Under the pieces are notes generated by a model that saw only the letters and a program-made list of their open reading frames with translations, searched no databases and was not told the origin of the DNA. A stretch of 64,000 nucleotides of DNA from assembly GCA_949775045.1 (NCBI GenBank), contig OX459105.1, positions 12,413,398-12,477,397 of the forward strand, read 5' to 3'. The position numbers and the translations under genes were made by a program. The DNA is from Metridium senile. Lineage: Eukaryota > Cnidaria > Anthozoa > Actiniaria > Metridiidae. How positions within the stretch are numbered: position 1 is the first letter of the stretch; each line of letters begins with the position of its first letter. Shown piece by piece: positions 11,624-22,700 of this stretch.

Positions 11624-13552
11624 ATGAGGAGCTTACTTTTGCTGTTTGCTGTCTTTATCGTTGCTATGCCCAGCTGTCTGTGCAAGGATACGGGTAAGTC
11701 CATAAGTAATGGAGCTAAAATTGCTAATAATAAAAGAAATGTTCAATTGAAGGAAGGATATAAAATATTCGAAGAACACATAAAATTACAACAATTGTGG
11801 CCACCATTGCCGACGCCCAGTGCGCAACTATTGGATTTCTGGTCGGATCGAATGCTTTTCTTCTATAAATTGTAATCTCTAGTTTCTTTCAAAAATAGCT
11901 GTCTAAACGTTATGCGAAGCCGGTTGACTGAAGAAAATGTGAAAATGGTTGCAATGAGAACTAAATAATAATACTAATGACTTTATTAAATGACTTGGCA
12001 ATTATATCTTACAAGGTTGCGTTTTAGATCGGATTTGTAATTTGTAGAGTTATAGACTTTTCTTGTGAAAAGTTATGTTTCAGCTCCCGCATGAAATGCA
12101 TGCATGAATTATGCGGGAAGGTAATTTCAATATAACTGATAGGTAATAGAATGAAATTTGCCATCTCTTATTTCAAGTGACTTCAATCTGGAAACAGCTC
12201 AATCTATTTCCTGTTTGCTTTGAGGGCAGAGGAAATAAACCAGGCGAAGTGAGGAACTACGGAGAAGGTAAACTTATTGGGGCACTTAAGCTTGTCTACA
12301 GATCAGGCTCTATCCGTTGTGCAATACAAGAAGCGTATAAGAGTCGCTGGGGATGCTACCATAATAAAGGTAAGTTATCGACATTTTACAGAGAAAAGGT
12401 TTAAGAACATAGCTGATTTGTTATTTTAAGCTGTCTTCTGCCAGAGTGGTTCTGATTAGAGTGGTTTTATAAGGATGTTTGTATTATTAGAGTGGTTCTT
12501 TTTAGTTAGAGTGGTTTAGAAACCTTTTTATGTCAATATATTAGAGCTAGTTTTGATTCAGTAGAACAGTACTAGTTTTGATTAGAAGGGTTTTGATTAG
12601 AAGGGTTTTGTTTAGAAGGATTTTGAATAGAAGGGTTTTGATTAGAAGCATTGATTAGAAGGGTTTTGATTAGAAGGGTTTTGATTAGAAGGGTTTTGAT
12701 TAGAAGCATTGATTAGAAGGGTTTTGATTAGAAGCATTGATTAGAAGGGTTTCAGTTGATTATAAAGTAGTTTTGATTAGAATGGTTTTGATTAGGGTGC
12801 ATGTTTTGATTAGAGTGGTTTTCATTAGAGTGGTTAAGAGTCGCTGGGGATGCTCCCAAAATCAATGTGAGTTATCGAAATTTTATAGAGAAACGTTTTA
12901 AGAACATTTGTTTTTTTTAGTTGTCTTCTGCCAGAGTGGTTCTGATTAAGAGGTTACAGTGTGACGCGCGGTACCGTGGCCACCCAAGAAACCTCAGTAA
13001 GGTTTTTTAACCACACAAAAACCTCGCTCATCTTCGCCACTTTGTATGAAATAGGTTCCCTACTTTCGATAATCTGTTTATGCGCAGACGATCCTGTCAA
13101 CCAAAAAAAAACAAATTCTCGCACGCTGATTTGCTAACTTTCTCAAATGTTTCTTGGGTGGCCACGGTACCGCGCGTCACGCTGTAATATTAGAGTGGTT
13201 CTTTTTATAACAGTGGTTTAGAGTGGTTTTGATTAAATGGTTCCTTTTTTTATTCATAGTCACTGCTAAATACCCTCTCAACGTGATCATCACAGACAAA
13301 AGTTACAAAAAGGTCTTCCCTTTGGACCAGTACATAACGAAAGGCTTTCTAAAGCATGGCCTTTGGTACTATCTCCCCTTCGTTGATGCTCTGCATTCAG
13401 ATGAGCTGGTATTTTCGAACTACATGAACTCGTTCTACCTTCCCAAGCATGGGACTCTTTCCGTTTGGTACGGAGAGGATTTGAAAGACTGGAATGAAAA
13501 GAACAACATTGGGAAAGTTTGTGTGGATGTATACGTCCATGCTCTCTTGTAA
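11624..13552 (+). CDS. Small secreted protein with WYGEDL/CVDVY C-terminus, three exons
   Basis: Exons 11624-11693, 12178-12369 and 13260-13552 (70, 192 and 293 nt) join at GTAAGT donors and AG acceptors to give 184 aa. Residues 1-20 (MRSLLLLFAVFIVAMPSCLC) are a clear signal peptide, with exon 1 ending just after it. The mature part has a central GKLIGALKLVYRSGSIRC segment and a C-terminal half ending LSVWYGEDLKDWNEKNN then GKVCVDVY. I have seen this ending in uncharacterised secreted proteins of cnidarians and a few other invertebrates but know no established function. Cysteines in CFEG, SIRC, WGC and VCVD could form disulfides. It is followed by a good polyadenylation signal whose surroundings are duplicated downstream. 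Confidence 0.72.
12430..12840. repeat. GATTAGAAGGGTTTT minisatellite in intron 2
   Basis: About two dozen short units of the type GATTAGAAGGGTTTT or GATTAGAGTGGTTTT fill the intron between exons 2 and 3 of the secreted-protein gene. The pattern resumes after the MITE at 13187-13245. A few units carry an AAGCATT variant. Confidence 0.85.
12957..13184. mobile_element. 228-bp MITE with TA duplication, Tc1/mariner-like
   Basis: Inverted ends of about 37 bp begin CAGTGTGACGCGCGGTACCG and end with the near-complement CGGTACCGCGCGTCACGCTG. TA dinucleotides stand directly outside both ends (12955-12956 and 13185-13186). The insert splits the intron minisatellite. Confidence 0.85.
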
Positions 13553-13692
13553 AGAAAACAAATCTGATTCTACTTTAGATTGCATGCATCATTGTAGTTT
13601 ATTACTGTGATTGATAATTAATGATGATCAAATGTTCTAAAATAAAACAAATTAACGTATTTACATGTGTTTGTCCAGTCTCTTAATTCAGA
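13553..13692 (+). repeat. 3' UTR unit 1, with polyadenylation signal AATAAA at 13641
   Basis: This is the 3' UTR of the secreted-protein gene. It contains ATTGCATGCATCATTGTAG, TTCTAAAATAAAACAAATT and TTTGTCCAGTCTCTTAATTC. The AATAAA at 13641-13646 is the likely cleavage signal. Three further copies of the same unit lie at 15935-16300. Confidence 0.7.
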
Positions 13693-15024
13693 AACTAGAC
13701 GATCATAGATCATTTACTCGTGTCGTGACGTGAATGCGACAATGGGCGATTTGCACATGACCCCATCTAACCTAAATCAAGTAGAAATTACAAAACAAAA
13801 TCCAGCGATAGAAAAAGCATCACGAAATTAGTAAAAGTGCTAAGATTCAACTCATAAAACTAAATATTAGAGAAATTATTGTGAAAATAGGCTCAAATAT
13901 TTTCTTAAGATTGTTAAACTTTGCACTTTTATTAATTTTGGTATGTTCTATCCATCTTGAGATTGCAGCTTGGGGTCACGTGACCTCTTAGTGCAAATCG
14001 CGCGCCCATTTTTTGGCATCATTTGCATAACAAGAGCTTTTATTGCTGAAGAACATATTGTCTTGAGAGTCAATTTAGGCACAGTTAATCCAAGTTGTAA
14101 GATGGTTCATTTAGACAATGTATATGTTCCCTATGATAAGTCTGATATGATTTAGTCAATATTTCTAAAATAAAGCATACTGAAAATAAAAGTCATTCAA
14201 CATAAGTTTACAGTGTTTGTCGCTTCTGTGTGTTTTAGCCTGCGTAGCTCGGCCCTAGGGAGAAAGGAGCGGAGGGGAGGGGAGGGGAGGGGGATTCCTC
14301 TCCCCATCCCCCTCCCCTCCGTCCCCTTTTTCCCCTCTCCCCACCCCCAGGGCCAGCTACGCAGGCTAGTGTGTTTTGGTCACATTTTGAGGTGTTTTGA
14401 AAATCCTTTTAAAACAGCTCAGTGTGTAACCAAACAAACAAAAACAAAAACAAACAAACACATTGTCAATTATAAAGTGAGGGTTTTTTTAATTCTTTAT
14501 TTTAAGATTTTTCACTAAACTGATACAGTTTGTGCTGCGTGTGATTTTGGGACAATAAAGATTATATTTTCATTCAAGTATGTATTTTTTCACGTGGGAA
14601 GTATGGCTGTAGTGTGTACAAGTGAATAAAATATAATGTAAAGGCAATGAAACTTGAGTAGAGTACTTGATTATTATCCATCCAAATAAACTATTTTATA
14701 AACATAAATAAGCAGGACAGGAAAATAGGAATGTTATCTCTACTAACCCTGATTTAAAACTTAACATGGTTAGTATATATGACATCCTATTGCCATAGCC
14801 TGCTTAGGTTATCTTCATAAAATAGCTGCCTATTTATATTAAACATTGTTAGAAACAATTATTGACCTAATAATTTATTTGTAATCATACATAATGAACA
14901 AAAATATCAACAATATGAAAAATAGAGTATTAAAACTAAAACTCAACTATTTAAACTTGAAATATATGTTTTGAAATAATATCAACATACATAGGTTGGG
15001 AAGTGCTTAGTTTTGCAAAACTGA
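13693..15024. other. Gene-free stretch between repeat units
   Basis: Apart from the MITE at 14237-14368 I see no supported feature. The DNA is AT-rich with several TAAA-type runs. The open frame across 14213-14518 is a product of the GA-rich MITE and is not a gene. Confidence 0.45.
14237..14368. mobile_element. 132-bp GA/CT-rich MITE with 9-bp duplication
   Basis: The ends AGCCTGCGTAGCTCGGCCCT and its near-complement bound a purine-rich left half that folds onto a pyrimidine-rich right half. GTGTGTTTT is duplicated at 14228-14236 and 14369-14377. The TSD length and TAGCCTGC-type tips group it with the MITEs at 20083 and 49928. Confidence 0.85.
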
Positions 15025-15728
15025 TCAAGTTAAAGTTGGATAAACTATAACATGGTATTGGCACACTACTTTACTAGAACTATAGTAAATAAACTGAGCA
15101 CGTCGAGATCTAAGTTCTCTTGTAATATTTATTGAAACCTTTAAATCATTTTTATTATCTACATGCAACTTCATAACTTTATCTAAAGTATCACATTCAT
15201 TATCAAACATTGTTTTGAAAAACGTCACCAACTTCGATAGCTTGTATAAGAACGCTATAATTATCATAAATACAACTCCTTGAAACGATAAAATTGCTTC
15301 TTTGATCCACAATACAACAAAAGTACCGAATAAAAGTAAAATAATTACCGTGATAATTATAAATGCAAATAAGCTTTGATCTTTGATCCGTGTTGTGGCA
15401 TCAACCCAATCATGGCGGCTTTGTCGTTCTTTGTGCTCTTGCTCTTTGTTAAATTCTGGAATTCTTCATCTTCTGAGGATTTCCATTCAGTACAGTGGGT
15501 TGTTAAGTCAAAGTTTGTGGTATTCGTTCTGTCGTTTGTCAGTTTAGTCAGCATTTGATTGCTCATTGATTCTAGTAAGATCTTGTTTGACTCAGCTTTG
15601 ATATTGCTATGACGTTCACGAACCGACCCGGTTCGAAATATTCGCTCGTCACCATCTTTTAGTGTGGGCCGATCGAGAACAGTATGAATGTTTGTATGTT
15701 CGAGCAATTGTTGAAGTTCTGGAACCAT
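15025..15728 (-). pseudogene. Membrane-protein-like gene broken by a frameshift
   Basis: Two overlapping minus-strand frames look like one protein. The first, from ATG 15728, begins MVPELQQLLEHTNIHTVLDR and is polar and helical. The second becomes open just after a TGA near 15475. It reads NKEQEHKERQSRHDWVD before a hydrophobic run (FAFIIITVIILLLFGTFVV), a second hydrophobic run (VVFMIIIAFLY) and a basic C-terminus, and ends at 15025. The two frames differ by one base, and no GT-AG intron lies between them. Either the gene is decayed or the assembly has an indel near 15460-15480. I do not recognise the family. Confidence 0.45.
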
Positions 15729-15934
15729 TTGACTTGCTTTTACGGCTAAAATCTACCGTTGCAAACAGTATCTGATATGGTCACCGGTCACACATGTGTC
15801 TAAAATTATTACGTCAGACTGAGCATGCGTATTTGAGGTCAAAATTAGCACTTCTGGCAGAAATGCGAAATCGAAGGGAATTTTTAACTCTTGTCGGCTA
15901 CCTTCGGTAGCCCGACACGAGTAATAATTGTTAT

Positions 15935-16300
15935 TGAAGATTCTATTTGCGGATTGCATCATTGTAGTTTTTTACTGTGATTGATAATTAATGATGATCA
16001 AATGTTCTAAAATAAAACAAATTAACGTATTTACATGTATTTGTCCAGTCTCTTCATTCAGAAATAAATGTGATTGAAGATTCTATTTGCGGATTGCATC
16101 ATTGTTGTTTATTACTGTGATTAGATTATTGATGATCAAATGTTCTAAAATAAAACAAATTAACGTATTTACATGTGTTTTTTTTCCAGTACTTTATAAA
16201 TAAATGTGATTAAATATTCCATTGGTAGTTTGCTGTATTGTAATTTACTAGTGATTAAATGTTCTAAAATAAAGTAAATATATTGGCATGCGTAGATCAG
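15935..16300 (+). repeat. Three tandem copies of the upstream gene's 3' UTR unit
   Basis: Units of about 124 bp start near 15935, 16078 and 16200. Each repeats ATTGCATCATTGTAGTTT-like sequence and the TTCTAAAATAAA signal of the 3' UTR at 13553-13692, with growing divergence in the last copy. No coding exon of the secreted protein accompanies them. Confidence 0.8.
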
Positions 16301-16744
16301 ATGCACAAATAAATCTGATCAGTAAAGATTCTACATATCAATTATGTAATCTCATAATAATAATTACAATTTATTTATTTACAGCAAATTCATTCTACGT
16401 TTTACGTCTGTTAAATAAAATATAAAAAACGAATTTGGGTTGGTGTTATAGGGTTTAAAAACGGAGTGGCCCCAGGCAGGAGCCTTGTGGCACTCCATAC
16501 CTTTATAGTACTCCCACTGTTTGCTGATGAAGATCAGTGGGGTTGGTTATTATGGTATATGGTAACGACGCAGTGATGGTGGTTCCGCACATTTCATACA
16601 CCCACCATTTCATGCTATTTCTTTGAAAAAATGAATTTCATTAATTTAATATGCATTGATCGGACCAACCAACCAACCATCATTCAATCCATTCTTTAAT
16701 TCATTCATTCTTCCAGCCATAGATATCAAAACCAGGAAATGGAT
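16301..16744. other. Intergenic stretch, 3' flank of beta-tubulin
   Basis: There is no gene. This contains the presumed 3' UTR of the minus-strand beta-tubulin gene. A TTTATTTATTTA run at about 16369-16380 gives possible AATAAA signals on the minus strand. Confidence 0.4.
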
Positions 16745-19700
16745 CTATGGTTCATTTTCTTCCTGGAATTCTTCCGTCTCTTCTTCGTCATACACGTCAT
16801 TGTTTGCTGTTACTTCTTGGTGCTGTTGGTACTCACATATCAGATCATTGAGATTTGAATCAGCCTAAACGAATGACAGACAACACGTTTAGAAAAAGCT
16901 ACACTATTTTCGTTTATTCATTCGATCATTGATTCATATGTATTAATCAAAATAGTCTATCAAAAGGATTTTTCCATGATCGTGCCAACACTTTCACCAA
17001 CAATAGTCCCCTTCACAGTTCCCTGCGCCATCTAGAAAGGTAGCCGGGCCTTTGCATCGAAGTGAGACGAAGGTTGAGCTTGCAATGATAGAGACCCGTG
17101 AATATTTGTCCAGCAAGGTCTCTATCATTGCAAGCTTAACGTTCGTCTAGCTTTGATGCAAAGGCCCGGCAACCTTTCAAGATGACGCAGGGAACTGTGA
17201 AAGGGATTATTGAAGTTGTCTATTACCTCAGTAAACTCCATAACATCCATCCCTTCAGCAGTGTACCAATGCAGAAAAGCGCGTCTTCTGAACATAGCGG
17301 CAAACTGGTCTGTGAACCGCCTAAAGCTGTCTTGTATGGCTGTACTATTATAGAGGAACGTGGCTGATGACGTAAGGCCTTTAGGTGGGACGTTACATAC
17401 CGCTGTTTTCATGTTATTTGGGATCCATTCCACGAACGTTGGTGAATGAACATCCTAAGATAGAATAATAAATACATGGTCAATGAGGAGAATTAGCAAG
17501 TTTGTTCTCCGGTTTGCAGGGCCGTAGCACCCTCAAAATTATTGTGGGGGGGGGGGGGGGGGGGGGCGCTCGGGCCCCCCTGCCCCTCCCCGTGCTACGG
17601 CCCTGGGTTTGTGCAGAGTTGTGCATTAAAATATTTACTGAAGAGGTAGTCTGAATCTGAGTTACCCCAATTAGTAGGACACTTGTGTCTGGCTAGAAGA
17701 CAAAGAGGTTAAACAACGACAAATAGAGATCTGCGCCTTTATTTAGAATTTGAGGCGTTACGGCACTCTAGCTATGTGCTATAATATTTAATGTAGGGGT
17801 AGCCAGAGTTTGAGTCTGGGTCTCCCCAATTTATTTAGTAGGACACTTATGTCTGGCTGGAAGATTTCAGACGTTACAAAACGGTGAAAAGAGATCTGTG
17901 TTCAGTTTTAACTTTTACTCTAACTTTTACTCTGGCCAGAACATTGAGACGTTAAAGATATCTGCGTTTTTTATATGACGAAAACCTTGTTTTAACTAGA
18001 TGTAATATGCATTTGTTATAAACATATTTTAATCGCACATTAACCCCAAGAGCAAAAGCTCATCGAGGGGCTCTATATATTATTTACAATACAACAAATT
18101 AAATGGATCGAGTTTTAGGACTAGAACAAAGTACATATAATAAATATAATATAATAAAGAAAAGTGAAACAAAAAAGTTATTAAAGTATATGAAAGGCAA
18201 TACACATTAGAGCGTATTCGTATAACCCACTTTTAAAATGCAAATGTGAATATGTGTAAAATAATATGCTTATTAGGTGTATGTGTTATAAAATGCTTTA
18301 GTGAGTAGCGTTCTCGGCTCCAAATATTCAAAATAAAACATGATTGACGAAAACGAAAACGTTCATAGATTTACTCGAAACCACTTTTATCAATGTTTTC
18401 CAAAAAATAAGAGCAAATAGTTACACGCACACCTCATTAGCATGTTATTTCACACATATTCTCATTTGCATTTTAATAGTGGGTTATACGAATACGCTTT
18501 AATAAGTTAAATATATAAGTATATTAAGTATAATTTTTTAAGTATAATATGCATTTACCTGCATATGAGATATTTTCTCCTCTACATCTCTCATAGACAG
18601 TTGTCCTCTAAACATGGCGGCAACTGTCAAAAACCGTCCATGTTTAGGATCACAATCTACCATCATGCCATGCGAGCTGAACATGTCGTTGGTCAACTCA
18701 GTGACGTCATGTGCTCTGTAGTCTTCAGATTCGCTGCGTACTAAAGGTGCATGCGCAGGTATGAAGAAATGTAGTCGAGGGAATGGGACCATGTTGACGG
18801 CGAGTTTACGAAGATCAGCGTTGAGCTGGAAGATAATGGTTATAGTAGTTAGACATGTTACACTAGCTACTCTGACTATAATAATAGTTTCATTTTGATT
18901 TTCATTAGTACCCTCCCCCTTAAGTGCCCGTTGACCTTTCAGCCCCGTCTTTTGTGGAACATATACAATGCTGGTCCCTTCATTTTGCACCAGTCCCCGC
19001 CCCCATACCCTGTAAATATTGACCGGTCCCTAATACCACTGATAATGCGGCATGTTTAAACTTAAGGTGCGCAATATTTGAATATTTTGATATTTTAAAA
19101 AGTCGAACACTCACCTGACCAGGAAATCGTAACGATGTCGTAACACCACTCATTGTCGTCGCGACAAGTCGATTCAAATCGTTGTATGTCGGTGTGAAAT
19201 GTTTCAATACGTTATAGCAAATGTTGTACAAAGCCTCGTTGTCGATACAGACCGACGCATCCGCGATATCAATCAAGTGATGAAAACTTAATGTGGCATT
19301 ATACGGCTCTGTGATAGTATCGGACACTTTAGGCGATGGTAATATGCTATAGCTAGATACCAGTCTATCGGGATATTCCTCACGAATTTTCGATATAAGC
19401 AACGATCCAAGACCCGACCCAGTTCCTCCTCCGAGTGAATGGGCGAGTTGGAAGCCTTGGATCGAGTCGCAGAATTCTGCTAGTTTTCGTACGCAGTCCA
19501 TCCCGGCTTCCAAGAGTTCGGAGCCTTCTGTGTAGAAACCTTTTGCCCAGTTGTTGGATGCACTGCTTTGACCTGCATAATAAGGAGGATGGAATGGAAA
19601 GAGATCAACTAACCATATATATCAAGAAATATCAAAAATTCATAAGCAGAAGTGTATAGCCTTAGGGTAGCATTTTCCCTGTTTATTATCTTTTATTTCT

Positions 19701-22700
19701 GGACAGATGTACATGAGATGTCCGTACGTCTTGCAATGATAACACAGTTTTGGGCCATGATCTATTTGAATAATAGACCAATCTGCTCTCAGATGCCTGG
19801 GAACGCTATTTTAGTGCTGTGTTGCTGGTCACGCTAAATGTGGGTCTTAACCAATTAGAAACAGAGCTTCACATTTTGCGCGTTGTGATTGGCTGAGCGT
19901 GCAAAATTAATCTAAACATTTTTCACTCGGACAAGTAATACACTAGCCTTTATTGAAGAGGTTATGAGCTTCTGCTGATAAATCATTTAATTTACACCGC
20001 GTTTGTTAAATTGTTATATAATGTTCTCAACAAAATGACTTATTACCAACATATGTGGCTTCGCAGCTCAGTTGGTAGAGCATAGCCTGCAAAACAGGCG
20101 TTCTTTCGGGTTTTTGGGGGAAATCGGCCGACTCGGCCACAGGAAGCCCAATTTTCCCCAAAAACCCGAAAGAACGCCTGTTTTGCAGGCTAGGTAGAGC
20201 ACTGCACTGGTACTACAAAGGTCATGGGTTCGAATCCCGTTCAAGTCCCGAAATGTTTTCAACCTTCTGCCATCCCATTTGTGACTTCATAGTTTAAGAC
20301 AGAATACTGCACGAGCACTGCAAAGATCATTGGTTGAAATCCTGTCCCGAAATGTTTTGGAGCTTGATCTGACCAGCATTTGTGGCTTCAAAGCTTAGTA
20401 GACAGAAAACTGCACCAGAACTGAAAAGGAATCCTGTCCAAGTCCCGGAATGCCATATCAATGCCATATCGCATATCAAAGATATACCTATTGTTCTGTT
20501 GAAATCTCAACCTGTTAAAAGATCTCGCGCGCTAATCAAAGTATTTTGTTACTTCTCACCTACAATACAATATATGGCAATAAAATTGTTTTCAAGATTG
20601 CATACGGTATTTCTGATACGACAGCGATCATCGTATCATAAAGTAATATGTATAATACCTACCAGTGATGCAGTTATCAGGGCTGAATAGTTCACCATAT
20701 CGAGATGATCTCAGCGAGTCGATAGAGCCTGGTTCGAGGTCGATGCAAGCAGCACGTGGAACGTAACGCCCATCTAAAATAACACGTGGTATATTAGCTT
20801 CATGTGGAAAGATACAATTCAAAGTAATTATATGCAATACTATAGGTGAGCGTTGTTTTTACAAGTGTTGGCATTGTGATGCTAATTTTGCTAACCATTT
20901 GCACAATAGATTTTTTTAATTTGCTTTGTTCTAATAACAATTGTTGGTAGGAAAACCATAACAAAATACGTCTCTGTACTTCCACCTACAGTTCTTAGCC
21001 TATTAGAATAAGAATTAAATTAAAATATATAATAATATTTAAAAAGATTGTTGAGGTAGTTTACTAAATCTCTTACCGTATTTTTCGTCGAAGTAAACAT
21101 TGACCTTCTCGAGTTTGGATGGGTCATCGCCTTCAAATCGACCCTGGCAGTTAATGTCATGCTCCTCTGTTATAACTTCCCAAAACTAAGATACAATAAC
21201 AGCAGTTACATAACATAAGTTAGTGTCTATTTATTTATTGTAATTGGCGATATGCACTTGCTCAATTTTCTAATTAAACAAAGCATGATGGGAAATATAT
21301 TTTTTGCCTGTTAAAATAATTCCCAAATAATTTGTGTTAGCGTTTTATTTTTTTGTTGTTAAAATACTTGCTTTTTTGAAATAAACCCAAAAACCACATA
21401 AACCCATTTTAGAGGGACATAAAATAGTAAAAAAATTAAACTCAAATATGTTTTAAACATACAACGTTAACTGTTTTTGGTAATTTTTTCCAAGCAGAAT
21501 TATAGAAAATAGTAAAAAAAATTAAGCTCAAATTTGTTTAAACATACAACTGTTTTATTTTAATTTTGTTTTCCAAGCAGAATTTTAGAAAATAACAAAA
21601 AAAAAATGTTTTTAGAAACAGTTTTTAGAAACGTTGTCTAAACCGAAAAAGAAAATAGTTAATATTGTTGAATACAGCTTTAAAAAATCTGCAAATATGA
21701 GACAGCGGAGGATCATAGCAAATACTTTATATCAGACAAGTAGAGTTTCCTTTTGGCACAAATTTAATCTACAGCACGGGAAACTGTGAAATATACACCT
21801 GATTCAATGAACGTTGGTTATCAGAAAATGGTTGGTCTGAGACCGATTTGAATTATGGGTTCATTAAATTCCAAAGTGCATCGCACGCTTAGGTGGTTAT
21901 TCTCGAATTCAGAATAAAAAAAAAATGCATTTTTAAATATTTCCTATGCCTTACTTTTTTATATGACAGCTGTTCTTGCAATTAAATAAATTTTCTTTTT
22001 TTATAATATTTTTTTTTAAATTAATTGATAGTTTTTTTGTCATCATATTTAATATAATCCATTGGTTGGTCAACAGCAATCAGGCTATTCTTACTTGGAT
22101 TACTCTCTATTCTTACTGGACTTTGATTTCCTCTTTCTTCACAATAATGATCGAATCAAAACTTTCAATAGTTCAAAATTTCCAATATTTGAAAACTCTC
22201 TTATAACACAAAAATGCGCGAAAAACAATTATAAAAAACTCAACAACCTGCAAAATACTAAACGCATGATAAACCAAGCGTAGATAATACTATAAAAACT
22301 ATCATCCTTCACTGAAACAAAACAAAAAAAATAAATATTCAAAATTCGAAATATAAAAGGAGATATCCCGAGAAAATGAAATACATTTCCAAATCCTTAA
22401 CTCATGTGGGAACATTTGTGCTAGCGCTTGCTCTGGATCCATTTCTGCGCATGTGTGAAGTTGTGAAGCTTTATTTTGAAGTTATTATGAATCAAATTGA
22501 TTCGTTTTGATCTAAATATTTGTTATTTTGTAGCAAATAATATAAAATGCTGAATATCGGAGAATACTTTTGATATAGAAGAGCAAGAATGCTTGAAAAC
22601 TCTTAAAATAGAAAGGTTTAACGGAAAAATAGTCAACTTGAAAATCCACTTGATTTTTTATTCGTGTTCGACGAAAAATCTAAAAATTAGTCTACATCTA

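Noticed and set aside
14213..14518. Proline/glycine-rich open frame
   Set aside because: It spans the GA/CT-rich MITE and is generated by its low complexity.
15440..15490. Programmed -1 ribosomal frameshift
   Set aside because: The frame change has the right direction, but no slippery heptamer of the usual form is placed in the zero frame near the switch.
20053..20255. Functional tRNA gene
   Set aside because: The B box is perfect, but the D-arm is interrupted by a MITE and no good acceptor stem forms; neighbouring degenerate copies point to a SINE.
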